Part shown: positions 1 to 9,286 of the stretch, piece by piece
How the letters are laid out: every line of letters starts with the position of its first letter
How positions within the stretch are numbered: the stretch's first letter is position 1
Position numbers and translations under genes: made by a program
Notes under the pieces: model-generated
What the model saw: the letters and a program-made list of their open reading frames with translations, nothing else
What the model was told of the DNA's origin: nothing
The model's database searches: none
Assembly (NCBI GenBank): GCA_025358645.1
Contig: JANYIW010000122.1
Coordinates: forward strand, 1 to 32,085
Source: Bacteroidales bacterium
GTDB taxonomy: Bacteria > Bacteroidota > Bacteroidia > Bacteroidales > VadinHA17
Direction of reading: 5' to 3'
Length of the DNA stretch: 32,085 nucleotides

Positions 1-2993
1 GCTTTAATTTTTGCTTTAGTTTCCTCTATCATTTCCTTTGATTTGGGCGTTGTGTCGTACATTAAAGCGGTTGCAACGAATACTGATGAATATACACCGG
101 TTCCGATACCAACCAGGAGTGCGAACATAAATCCACGGATCACTGCACCACCGAAGATGAACATGGCAAGAATTGTAAGGATCACTGCAAAAGTTGTATT
201 TATAGTTCTGCTCAGGGTTGAGTTCAATGCCATATTAAGTACCTCTTTAAAAGGACGTTTACGGTATAAAGGAAGGAATTCCCTTGTCCTGTCAAAGACA
301 ATTACGGTATCGCTGACAGAGAATCCGATTACGGTAAGAATGGCTGCAATGAATGATTGATCTATCTCCATTGAAAATGGCATGTGCCCCCAAAGTAAAG
401 AATAGACACCGAGAACAAGAAGAACGTCGTGTGCCAGAGATGCGACAGCCCCAAATCCATACTGCCAGTAACGGTATCTCATGAAGATATATAAGAAAAT
501 GAGGAGAAGCGCTATGCCAACTGCATAGAAAGCGTTGATCTTGATATCTGCGGCAACTACGGGACCAACAGTCTCAGAACTTACCCTGTATTTATCCAAA
601 AAAACTTCTTTTGTAACATCAGCCGGAATGAAAGATTTTAATCCTTCATAAAGCTTGGTATCTACCTCATCTTCAACTCCATTTTCGTTGATCTTGTACT
701 TTGTTGTGATTTTAACCTGATCTTGTTTACCATAGGTTACAACCTGCGGAAGATCTCCGAATGCTATATTAAGTTTGGCAGCAATATCTTCTGTAATAAC
801 CGGTTTATCAAATCTTATCACAAATGAACGTCCCCCGGCAAAATCGATACCCGGATTAAGTCCTCTGACAAACAATGAAACTATACCTGATGTAATAATG
901 ATCCCGGAAATAATATAGAAGTATTTTCTCATACCTATAAAATCTATTTTGGTATGTTTGAAAATGTTAGCAGTAAGCTTAATCGAGAAATGAAGATTAA
1001 CATTCCTTTTCAGGAGAGCTTCATATATTATTCGTGTCAGGAATATAGATGCAAAAACTGAAGTCATAATCCCGATAATAAGGGTTGTTGCAAAACTTCT
1101 GATAGGACCCGTTCCAAAAATATAGAGTACTATACCTGTAAGCATTGTTGTTACTTTTGAGTCGATAATTGCGGGGTAAGCACGTTTGTATCCATCGTTT
1201 AATGCCAGTTTGATTCCTTTTCCACCTCGCAGTTCCTCCCTTATTCGTTCAAATATAAGAATGTTTGCATCAACGTCCATACCCATTGTGAGGACTATGC
1301 CGGCAATACCCGGAAGCGATAGAACAGCATTGAGTGAAGCCAGTACTCCGAAAAGGAGGAAGAGATTGGCAAAGAGAGCGATATCTGCAATTGTACCGGC
1401 GCTCTTGCTATAATAGAATACCATAAATCCCAATACAAGGGCGAATGCCACAAAGAATGAAATAAAACCGGAATTAATTGCTTCTTTACCAAGAGTTGGT
1501 CCGACAATTGTATCTGAAATAATGTGTGTTGGAGCTGGTAATTTACCTGATTTCAGTATGTTAGCAAGGTCATCAGCCTCCTCAATCGTGAAATCTCCTG
1601 TTATTTCGGTACTTCCGCCATTGATCTCATTTTGAACCCGGGGATAGGAACGTACATAACCATCAAGTACAACAACAAGGCATCGCTGGATGTTTTCACG
1701 TGTCATTCTGGCCCAGGTCTTAGAGCCTTCGGAATTCATCGACATATCAACTTTCACATCCCCACCTACTCCTGTAGAAGTTCTGGCTGAAGTAATAACA
1801 TCTCCACCAAGAGGAGGCCGTCCGTCGCGGGTAGTAATTTTAATTGCATGAAGTTCGTACATTGTTTTTGTGGGGTCCTGTTTATCGGGGTTCTGGCTCC
1901 ACATAAGTTTAAGATCGCGTGGAAACAGAGCTTTTATCTGGTTCATTTTCAGATAAGTATTAACCTTTGCAGTATCCTTTGAACTTGCAAGTCCTATCAT
2001 ACATGAAGGCAGAGGCTGTCCTTGAGCAGTTACCCTGGGAACAAGTATACCAAATAATGGATTCTGAAGGGTAAATCCTTCACGAGTACTTGCACCGGCA
2101 ACTTTCGTTGTATCTTTATTGATCAGGTCAAGAAGTGACTGATTTTTTTTGGTAGTATCAGATATTGCGCCCGTTACCGATGGTTCAGTTGTTTTTGATT
2201 TTGTTTTCTCAGTATTTGCCTGAATCTCTTTCAGAAGATTATTTGCTTTTGAAAGGTAACCGATTATCTCGCTGTTTTCGTATGTCTCCCAGAATTCAAG
2301 GTTGGCCGTTCCCTGGAGTAGTTCACGAACTCGTTTTGGATTATTCTGCCCGGGTAATTCAATCAGAATCTGACCTTTTGTTGAGAGCTGAGTAATATTA
2401 GGTTGAACTACACCAAAACGGTCGATCCTGGTTCGAAGGATATTAAATGCATTGGTTATAGCGCCCGTAACTTCACTGTCAAGGACTTTAAGAACCTGGT
2501 CGTTTGTTGAATTAAAATTGATTTTCTCTTTCAGTTCAACAGTTCCAAATACTGAAGCAAGCTTTGCATTCGGGTCAATCTCCTGGAAAGCTTTGCCGAA
2601 TAAAGTAAGATAATCTGACTGGCTGGATTTCTGAAGTTCTTTTGCCCTGATCAGAGCTGCATTGAAACTTTTATCAGGATTATAGTTTGAGAGAGCTTTT
2701 AAAATATCTTCAACAGAGACTTCAAGTATAACGTTCATCCCGCCTTTAAGGTCGAGACCGAGGTTCAGTTCTTTTTTCTGACACTCTTTGAATGTGTTTC
2801 CAAGAAAACTCCATTTTTCTTTTGGAAGTGTGGAAATTGAATCGAGGTACTGAGTTTCTTTTTCCAGGTCTCCATTTGCATATACTTTGGCTTCTTTCTT
2901 TACCTTATAGGTTGCACCTGTAAATGAAAGCTGATAAATTGATACCAACCCTAATGCAATTGCCAGAACGATGATAGCTGCTTTATTCTGCAT
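1..2993 (-). CDS. secDF: Protein translocase subunit SecDF (fused SecD-SecF), 3' end truncated by window start
   Basis: Minus-strand frame open from the ATG at 2993 to the window edge (absent from the ORF track because no stop lies in the window). Reads MQNKAAIIVLAIALGLVSIYQL..., LNLGLDLKGGMNVILEVSVEDI (SecD D1 motif), GIAGIVLTMGMDVDANILIFERIREEL, and SecF-like NPGIDFAGGRSFVIRF...IGFSVSDTIVVFDRTRE. Confidence 0.95.
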   Translation of the reverse strand, partial: MQNKAAIIVLAIALGLVSIYQLSFTGATYKVKKEAKVYANGDLEKETQYLDSISTLPKEKWSFLGNTFKECQKKELNLGLDLKGGMNVILEVSVEDILKALSNYNPDKSFNAALIRAKELQKSSQSDYLTLFGKAFQEIDPNAKLASVFGTVELKEKINFNSTNDQVLKVLDSEVTGAITNAFNILRTRIDRFGVVQPNITQLSTKGQILIELPGQNNPKRVRELLQGTANLEFWETYENSEIIGYLSKANNLLKEIQANTEKTKSKTTEPSVTGAISDTTKKNQSLLDLINKDTTKVAGASTREGFTLQNPLFGILVPRVTAQGQPLPSCMIGLASSKDTAKVNTYLKMNQIKALFPRDLKLMWSQNPDKQDPTKTMYELHAIKITTRDGRPPLGGDVITSARTSTGVGGDVKVDMSMNSEGSKTWARMTRENIQRCLVVVLDGYVRSYPRVQNEINGGSTEITGDFTIEEADDLANILKSGKLPAPTHIISDTIVGPTLGKEAINSGFISFFVAFALVLGFMVFYYSKSAGTIADIALFANLFLLFGVLASLNAVLSLPGIAGIVLTMGMDVDANILIFERIREELRGGKGIKLALNDGYKRAYPAIIDSKVTTMLTGIVLYIFGTGPIRSFATTLIIGIMTSVFASIFLTRIIYEALLKRNVNLHFSIKLTANIFKHTKIDFIGMRKYFYIISGIIITSGIVSLFVRGLNPGIDFAGGRSFVIRFDKPVITEDIAAKLNIAFGDLPQVVTYGKQDQVKITTKYKINENGVEDEVDTKLYEGLKSFIPADVTKEVFLDKYRVSSETVGPVVAADIKINAFYAVGIALLLIFLYIFMRYRYWQYGFGAVASLAHDVLLVLGVYSLLWGHMPFSMEIDQSFIAAILTVIGFSVSDTVIVFDRTREFLPLYRKRPFKEVLNMALNSTLSRTINTTFAVILTILAMFIFGGAVIRGFMFALLVGIGTGVYSSVFVATALMYDTTPKSKEMIEETKAKIK

Positions 2994-3051
2994 TTGTCTA
3001 TTCTTTTGGGATTATGTAAGAGTTTTTCGTTATTCTTCTTTGATTGAGGCG

Positions 3052-3084
3052 CAAAGATATTAAAATTTTGCAAAAACACTCAAA
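3052..3084 (-). promoter_or_regulatory. Bacteroidota-type promoter upstream of secDF (TTTG - 21 nt - TATCTTTG)
   Basis: On the minus strand: TTTG (3081-3084) then 21 nt then TATCTTTG (3052-3059), matching the Bacteroidota -33 TTTG / -7 TAnnTTTG consensus, about 60 nt upstream of the secDF ATG. Confidence 0.65.
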
Positions 3085-3110
3085 TTAAAGGCATTTGTTT
3101 CTGACGAAAA

Positions 3111-3137
3111 ACCCCTAAAAGGGAGGTTGGGAGGCAA
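3111..3137 (-). terminator. Possible weak intrinsic terminator or small dispersed repeat downstream of the tolC-like gene
   Basis: Minus strand reads CCTCCCAACCTCCCTTTTAGGGGTTTTTCG: short stem (CCCU/AGGG, possibly +1 bp) followed by a T run, just after the stop of the TolC-family gene. Confidence 0.3.
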
Positions 3138-3144
3138 AAATTTA

Positions 3145-4629
3145 TTATTGAAGCAGTTTTTCGTAATCAGTATCGAGTTGACTCCTATTTATAAAGTCGA
3201 ACAGTGTGAGGCTTCGGATATTATAGAAAAAACTCCAGTAATCCTGCAAGGACTGAACATAAGCTCTTTTGTTCTGATCCTTGCGGCTATCAGCATCATT
3301 CAAGTCAAGAACTGCAATCTTACCTATAAGGAATCGCTGTTTAGTAACCTCATATCTTTTCATTGCAACTGTGTCAGATTTTGCTGCAATAGCAACCTGG
3401 CTTTTCTGAAGGTTGAACTGTTCAACATCCAGGAATAGATTCTGCTGAAAATCGACCACCGCCTGATTTGCCTGAACCTGTGCCAGTTCAAGGCTTGATT
3501 TTGCCATCTGGTATCTGCCTTTACCCAGGCCCCAGTCAAGAATTGGCAAAGTAAACCCGACTCTCACTCTTTGGGAATTGCTCAGGTTATTATAAGCAGT
3601 TGCAAAATCAGTTGACTGTTGCGATAGACCAAGTGATGCCGTCACGCTGGCATTAAGCCCTTTTGACGCCTTAGCCTGCGCAGCATTACTCTGGGCATTA
3701 AGAACATTGATTTGTTGATTTAACAAATCCGGATTATTATTCATTGCCAGATCGAGGACTTCCTTCATCTCAACCTGCAAATCAGGTATTTTATCCGGAA
3801 GTATAAGTTCCAGTCTTACATTTTCATTATATCCAAGAAATGATCTTAACCTTATTTCTCTGTCACGTAAGTTCATATCAGCCTGCTTCCTGGAAGTTTC
3901 TGCATTTAGCCAGGAGAGTTGCATCTGTAAAAGTTCATCTTCAGCAATAGTACCTAATTGATATCTTCCCTTTGCTATCCTGAACAAAGTATCAGCGTTG
4001 GAATAGTTCATCTCTGATATCTGCTTATTTATCTGAGCTAAAGCCAGGGAAAAGAAATTCATAACGGCACTGAGGTGTACTCCTTCAATATTTGCCAGGT
4101 AAGCTTTCTTTGCAGCATTATATTTTACAGGTTCAATTTTCTTCTGCCATTTTAATGTATTATATTTCCTGATAGGCTGCGTAATATCTATACTAACAGG
4201 ATTAGTGATATAATTAGTTCGAAGGTTACGCTCAACGTCCCTGAAAAGTGTAAGGTCCGATCTCAACGATATTACTGTACCTGTTGGGCCTATATTTTGA
4301 GAAAGAGCTAAAGTTCCCAGATTACTAATTGTATTTTTGCGCTTGTAGATATAAAGATCATTTTGTGAATCGTAAACTTTATCCAGACCATTACTAAAGT
4401 CTGGTGTTGTACCGAACAAAGTAATTGATGGCAGATACTGTGCCTTAAATGATCTATACTGCCAGTAGCTGGAGCGATACCTGTGTTTGGCAATCAAAGC
4501 ATTCGGTGACTGCTCTTCAGCAAGCTTAATAACTTCCTCGAATGTGAGTTTTTTGACTTCCTGTGCAATTATTTCCTTCGAAGAAACAAGAAGCACAACT
4601 ATGAGTGAAAATAAAAGTAATTTCTTCAT
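3145..4629 (-). CDS. TolC-family outer membrane efflux protein
   Basis: ORF 3145-4707; the likely start is the internal ATG at 4629 (MKKLLLFSLIVVLLVSSKEIIAQ signal peptide). Long alpha-helical repeats typical of OEP/TolC (LAEEQSPNALIAKHRYRSSYWQYRSFKAQYLPS..., GRYQLGTIAEDELLQMQLSWLNAETSRKQA...). Confidence 0.88.
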   Translation of the reverse strand: MKKLLLFSLIVVLLVSSKEIIAQEVKKLTFEEVIKLAEEQSPNALIAKHRYRSSYWQYRSFKAQYLPSITLFGTTPDFSNGLDKVYDSQNDLYIYKRKNTISNLGTLALSQNIGPTGTVISLRSDLTLFRDVERNLRTNYITNPVSIDITQPIRKYNTLKWQKKIEPVKYNAAKKAYLANIEGVHLSAVMNFFSLALAQINKQISEMNYSNADTLFRIAKGRYQLGTIAEDELLQMQLSWLNAETSRKQADMNLRDREIRLRSFLGYNENVRLELILPDKIPDLQVEMKEVLDLAMNNNPDLLNQQINVLNAQSNAAQAKASKGLNASVTASLGLSQQSTDFATAYNNLSNSQRVRVGFTLPILDWGLGKGRYQMAKSSLELAQVQANQAVVDFQQNLFLDVEQFNLQKSQVAIAAKSDTVAMKRYEVTKQRFLIGKIAVLDLNDADSRKDQNKRAYVQSLQDYWSFFYNIRSLTLFDFINRSQLDTDYEKLLQ

Positions 4630-4654
4630 TTTTATAATATAATAATTTATACCA

Positions 4655-4701
4655 TCTTTCCCCGCCAGGCGGGGTGCCGAACTTGTGAGGCAGAAGGGGT
4701 T
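4655..4701. repeat. Short intergenic element containing a perfect 7+1+7 palindrome CCCCGCC-A-GGCGGGG
   Basis: Palindrome at 4660-4674 in the otherwise AT-rich macB/tolC gap; the GC-rich block abuts the macB stop codon. Confidence 0.45.
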
Positions 4702-6070
4702 ATTCATGCCTCAAAGATTCAATAGGATCTTTTTCTGATGCTCTTTTTGCCGGGGAATAACCAAAGATTACTCCAACAGCTGCTGATACCCCAAAAGCAA
4801 TAAATACGGAGAAGAAGGAGACAATTGTCATAATCCCGGCAATTTGCTCTATCAGTTTAGCCATAATGACGCCAAAGAACACGCCAATAAAACCTCCTGA
4901 TACGCTTATAAGAACAGCTTCAGATAGAAACTGTACAACAATATCCATTTTCTTGGCTCCTATTGCCATCCTGGTACCTATCTCTTTTATCCTTTCCATA
5001 ACCGAAGCAAACATGATATTCATAATTCCGATTCCACCAACGATAAGTGAGATACTGGCTATAGCTCCAAGAACAACATTAAAGATATCTTTTGTCCTTT
5101 GTTGCTGTTTAAGCAGTAATTCCGGCACGGTTATCTCAAAGTCCTTTACGCCTGTATGACGTCTTGTAAGCATACGGCTCAGAATTTCTGTTGTTGGTTG
5201 CAGCTGCTCGGTTTCAGTTACCTGAACGACTATTCTGTCGAGTTGATTATAATTTGTCTCAGTATTACTTGATGCATCAGCACTGCTGACAACTACTCTC
5301 GCCATTCCTCCACCATAAAACTGTCTTGAAGAGGCTTCCGAAACCAGTTTTGTATTAAGAAGGGCTCTGTTCTGGTATCTTAAAAGCATTGTCTGGATGG
5401 GAATATAAATGTTGTCGTTATAAACATTTACCCCTTTTTCTTCAAATCCTGTAAGACTCACGTTGGTTTTCTGGAGTACTCCGATTACCTTGAGCCAAAT
5501 CCCGTTAAATTTTATATACTGACCAAGAGGGTCAATTTTACTGAAGAATTTTGATCTGATATTTGCTCCAATAATACAAACCTGTATCCCATTCTCTTCC
5601 TGAAATGAATTAAAGAAAGCTCCACCTACAAGAGGCAAGTTGTATAAGAAAAAATAATCATTGGAGACTCCTACAAGCTTGGCAGTATACTTTACACCGT
5701 TAAGCATTGCTATTGAGTTAAATGAAATCTCAGGACTTATTCGCTTCACTGATGGAAGTGTTTCCCTAATTGCATCCACATCAAGTAGATTTAATCCCCT
5801 CGAGAATTTCTTTTGCTGTTTCTCCCCCTCAGTTGTGGAAGACGATTTATCTGCAATGACCGGATTGATGAGGATATTGTTTACTCCTACCATCTTCATC
5901 TGTTCCATTATCTCCTGTTTGGCGCCTTTCCCGATCGCGAGCATCGCGATAACTGCTGCCACCCCGAATATTATTCCAAGTGCTGTCAGCATTGATTTCA
6001 GCTTGTTTGAGACAATGGATTCAACAGCAATTTCAATATCGTGGAAATATCTTAATATAAATCTGAACAT
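4700..6070 (-). CDS. ABC transporter permease, MacB/FtsX type (MacB_PCD + FtsX domains, no fused ATPase)
   Basis: N-term MFRFILRYFHDIEIAVESIVSNKLKSMLTALGIIFGVAAVIAMLAIGKGAKQEIMEQM; C-term FtsX-like VVLGAIASISLIVGGIGIMNIMFASVMERIKEIGTRMAIGAKKMDI...PAKRASEKDPIESLRHE. No Walker A/B in the 456 aa. Confidence 0.93.
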   Translation of the reverse strand: MFRFILRYFHDIEIAVESIVSNKLKSMLTALGIIFGVAAVIAMLAIGKGAKQEIMEQMKMVGVNNILINPVIADKSSSTTEGEKQQKKFSRGLNLLDVDAIRETLPSVKRISPEISFNSIAMLNGVKYTAKLVGVSNDYFFLYNLPLVGGAFFNSFQEENGIQVCIIGANIRSKFFSKIDPLGQYIKFNGIWLKVIGVLQKTNVSLTGFEEKGVNVYNDNIYIPIQTMLLRYQNRALLNTKLVSEASSRQFYGGGMARVVVSSADASSNTETNYNQLDRIVVQVTETEQLQPTTEILSRMLTRRHTGVKDFEITVPELLLKQQQRTKDIFNVVLGAIASISLIVGGIGIMNIMFASVMERIKEIGTRMAIGAKKMDIVVQFLSEAVLISVSGGFIGVFFGVIMAKLIEQIAGIMTIVSFFSVFIAFGVSAAVGVIFGYSPAKRASEKDPIESLRHE

Positions 6071-6090
6071 ATTATTCCCGGTTTAATTAA

Positions 6091-7686
6091 TTATTTCTTA
6101 ACTGATGCAGGGGTAGCAACCTGACTGTTTTGTCGGGTACTCTGCTCTCCCGACTGTCTTCTCCTTGTTCCTGCAGAGGTATCCCTGACACCACCCTGCT
6201 GGTTATTCCGCCTTTTCATCATCCTTTTCATTGCCGCGGTATCTCTTGGAGCGCCATTCGGACCACCTGATTGATTATCTCTCCTGTTCTGAAATCGCTG
6301 CATCATCTCAGGAGTAATATTCATTCCCGGACTGCCAGACATTCTTCCACCTTCTACTTTGGCCTTTTCAGCTTCCTGCCTGAGACGCATCTCTTCAGCT
6401 TTTTTCGTTTTTGCGCGATCTTTAATGACCGAGACTAACTCTTCACCTGTCAATTTGAAATTTTCTGCTTTTGCAGGTGTATTAAGATAAATCTGAGTTC
6501 CAGGTTGCAATCCTTGTTCAATGACAACATTATTTTCGTTGGATTCCCCAAGTACAACAACTTGTCTTGTTCCGTTTTTCATATAAACATAAGGAATACT
6601 GTCAGTACCTGCCTGTACACTTTCAAGCGGGATATAAGTCACATTATCAATTGTTTTTGTGACAATCTTGTTACCTGTTGTCATTGAAGGTCTTAAGATC
6701 GGATCAGATCCGTCTACTTCGATAAGAACCTCAAAAACTTTTGCATCGGCATTTGGCAACTGCTCTCCTATATTAGCGACACTTGTGACTGTTCCGGTAT
6801 AAGATTTTTCCGGAAAGGCGTCTACCAGAATCTCAACATGCTGTCCAGTTTTGACTTTGCTTACATCGATTTCATTAACATAAGTTTTTGACATCATCGA
6901 CGACATGTCAGGGAGGGTAGCAACAACATTATCCCATGGACTGATTGAAGAGCCCAATTTCCTTTTGGCTCCCATCCTGTCGCGTTTATAAATAATCATG
7001 CCCGAGGATGGAGCAGTAATAATAAACTTCGACAGTACTGTCTGAAGATCGCTGACTCTTGTACGTTGTTCAGCAAGATTGGTTTTATTTGTTCTCATAT
7101 CTGACTTGGCCTGTTCAACTCTCAGAGAATAACCTCTTTTTGACTGGTCGAGTGTACGGTTAGCTTTATCAAGCGATATTTCTGCCTGTCGTATGGTTGT
7201 GGGAGGTTCATATTTTGATTGTTGAAGTGTTATTGCAGCTTCTTCAACTGAAAATCCCAGATTCTTGATATTATCCCTTAAATTACTGAGAGTAACCGCA
7301 GTATCAAGTATTTTCATTTCCAGATTAGTTTCAAAAGTAATAAGTCTTTCAAGTTCGTCTTTCAAACTATTATCAAATGCTGTCCTGTCGAGTGTTGCAA
7401 CATAATCTCCACCTTTTACCTCAGTACCTTCAGGGACTATATCCGTTAGTTTTATGTCCATTGCCCTGATACCTCTGCTCTGGGAAAAGTCCGGACCAAA
7501 AATGTCAGTCGATTTTTTTGCCTGCAATTCCCCGGTTGTAGTTACAACTATATCAAACTGCCCTTTTTCCGACTCAGCAAACAGGTTTGATACATCTTTC
7601 CTGGAGGTCAATTTGATGATAACAATCAGAACTATGATTGCAGCAACAACAATAATACCTGTGATAATAAATGTTCTTTTCATCAT
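6091..7686 (-). CDS. HlyD/MacA-family periplasmic adaptor with an extended basic, Gln/Gly/Arg-rich C-terminal tail
   Basis: N-terminal TM anchor (TFIITGIIVVAAIIVLIVII), membrane-fusion-protein hairpin and barrel (FIITAPSSGMIIYKRD..., GQHVEILVDAFPEKSYTGTVTSVANIG). Last ~85 aa low complexity. Confidence 0.9.
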   Translation of the reverse strand: MMKRTFIITGIIVVAAIIVLIVIIKLTSRKDVSNLFAESEKGQFDIVVTTTGELQAKKSTDIFGPDFSQSRGIRAMDIKLTDIVPEGTEVKGGDYVATLDRTAFDNSLKDELERLITFETNLEMKILDTAVTLSNLRDNIKNLGFSVEEAAITLQQSKYEPPTTIRQAEISLDKANRTLDQSKRGYSLRVEQAKSDMRTNKTNLAEQRTRVSDLQTVLSKFIITAPSSGMIIYKRDRMGAKRKLGSSISPWDNVVATLPDMSSMMSKTYVNEIDVSKVKTGQHVEILVDAFPEKSYTGTVTSVANIGEQLPNADAKVFEVLIEVDGSDPILRPSMTTGNKIVTKTIDNVTYIPLESVQAGTDSIPYVYMKNGTRQVVVLGESNENNVVIEQGLQPGTQIYLNTPAKAENFKLTGEELVSVIKDRAKTKKAEEMRLRQEAEKAKVEGGRMSGSPGMNITPEMMQRFQNRRDNQSGGPNGAPRDTAAMKRMMKRRNNQQGGVRDTSAGTRRRQSGEQSTRQNSQVATPASVKK

Positions 7687-7807
7687 AAATATAATTTGAT
7701 TTTAATGGTATGATGGAGCTCGTATGTTTAAAAATGTAGGCTATATAAACCTAAAGACATCGTTGCAGGTTGATTTATTCCGGCTGTGCTGACAAAATAG
7801 AATGAAA

Positions 7808-9190
7808 TTAGGTTTTTTTAACAATTCCTATAACTGAATCGGCCAGATCATTTGCCTCATCATTAGTTCTTCCTTCAGCATAAATACGCATAATTGGTTC
7901 GGTATTCGATTTCCTGATCTGAACCCATCCATTATTATGTTCAATCCATAAACCATCTCTCTCATCCATCAGATGCCCCTTAAAATAATCTTTTACAGCA
8001 TCGGTGATCTGACTAAATTCGACGGACGGATCAAGAGTGAGCTTTTTCTTGGCAATAACATATTGTGGATATATCTTTCGTAAAACTGAACAATTCATTT
8101 TACTTTTTGCCAGATGTGACAGAAACAGTGCTATTCCAACCAAGGCATCACGACCGTAATGCAGTTCAGGGTAAATTACGCCACCATTGCCCTCACCACC
8201 TATTACTGCATTTCTTTTTTTCATCTCTTCTACAACATTTACTTCACCAACAGATGCTGAGTAGTGTTTGCAGCCATACCCGGCAGTAATATCTTTTAAA
8301 GCTTTAGTTGAAGAAAGATTAGATACTGTATTCCCGGGAGTATTTTTAAGGATATAATCGGAGATCGAGACAAGAGTATACTCCTCACCAAACATCCTCC
8401 CATCTTCGCATACAATGGCAAGACGGTCAACATCGGGGTCAACAACAAACCCGATATCGGCGCTGCCCTTTACCACAAACTCTGAAATACCTTTAAGGTT
8501 TTCAGGCAGAGGCTCAGGGTTATGTGCAAAATTACCATCTGGAAATGTATTAAGCTCAATCACTTTGTCTACTCCCAAAGACTTGAGTAGATGTGGCAGA
8601 ATTATTCCGCCAACCGAATTGATACAATCTATAGCTACAGTGAAGTCTGCAGTTTTGATTGCTTTTATATCAACGAGCTTTAAAGCGAGTATCAGATCAA
8701 TATGCTTCTTTCCCCATGAGTCGTCCTGCTCAAGAGATCCGGTAAGATCATTCGAAATAAAATTAAAATCTTCTCTCGCGGCAATTTCCAATACATTCAT
8801 ACCATCCAGAGCTGAAAGGAACTCCCCTTTCTCATTAAGCAGTTTTAGAGCATTCCATTCTGCCGGGTTATGGCTTGCAGTAATAATAATTCCTCCATCA
8901 GCATGTATCCCGGTAACTGCAAGTTCTACAGTAGGAGTTGTTGCCATGCCAAGGTCAATCACACTAATTCCCAGACTACGCAAAGTGGTAATTACCAGGT
9001 TATTTACCATACTTCCTGATTTTCGGGCGTCACGACCCACAATTACTTTCAATCCACTCTTTTGATGTCGTGACTGGACCCAGGTTCCAAATGCCGCTGC
9101 AAATTTTACTATGTCTACCGGTGAGAGACTTTCTCCAGGTTTTCCGCCAATTGTTCCCCGGATTCCGGATATTGATTTTATCAGTGCCAT
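7808..9190 (-). CDS. glmM: Phosphoglucosamine mutase / phosphohexomutase family
   Basis: ORF 7808-9235; likely start at 9190 (MALIKSISGIRGTIGG). Contains the catalytic-serine loop TASHNPAEWNALKLL, metal loop DPDVDRLAIV, and GEGNGGVIYPELHYGRDALVG. Confidence 0.88.
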   Translation of the reverse strand: MALIKSISGIRGTIGGKPGESLSPVDIVKFAAAFGTWVQSRHQKSGLKVIVGRDARKSGSMVNNLVITTLRSLGISVIDLGMATTPTVELAVTGIHADGGIIITASHNPAEWNALKLLNEKGEFLSALDGMNVLEIAAREDFNFISNDLTGSLEQDDSWGKKHIDLILALKLVDIKAIKTADFTVAIDCINSVGGIILPHLLKSLGVDKVIELNTFPDGNFAHNPEPLPENLKGISEFVVKGSADIGFVVDPDVDRLAIVCEDGRMFGEEYTLVSISDYILKNTPGNTVSNLSSTKALKDITAGYGCKHYSASVGEVNVVEEMKKRNAVIGGEGNGGVIYPELHYGRDALVGIALFLSHLAKSKMNCSVLRKIYPQYVIAKKKLTLDPSVEFSQITDAVKDYFKGHLMDERDGLWIEHNNGWVQIRKSNTEPIMRIYAEGRTNDEANDLADSVIGIVKKT

Positions 9191-9258
9191 ATTGAGAGGA
9201 TCTTCAGATTTACAAAGGTGCAAAAAAAACATCAAATCAAAATATCATCAAATAATTG

Positions 9259-9266
9259 TACCTTTG
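9259..9266 (+). promoter_or_regulatory. Bacteroidota -7 box TACCTTTG upstream of the pseudouridine synthase
   Basis: TACCTTTGCACC at 9259-9270, 20 nt upstream of the ATG at 9287; matches TAnnTTTG. No clear -33 TTTG. Confidence 0.5.
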
Positions 9267-9286
9267 CACCCTGATAATTAATTGAT

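Noticed and set aside
43-360. 105-aa plus-strand ORF at window start
   Set aside because: Antisense to secDF, whose minus-strand frame is open and carries SecF motifs.
3127-3438. 103-aa plus-strand ORF
   Set aside because: Antisense to the tolC-family 3' end, no recognisable motif, starts within the intergenic repeat.
5661-6086. 141-aa plus-strand ORF opposite the MacB-type permease
   Set aside because: Shadow ORF; hydrophobic composition mirrors the TM-coding strand.
8415-9065. 216-aa plus-strand ORF opposite glmM
   Set aside because: Fully antisense to a strongly supported phosphoglucosamine mutase; Ser/Arg-rich composition typical of a shadow ORF.
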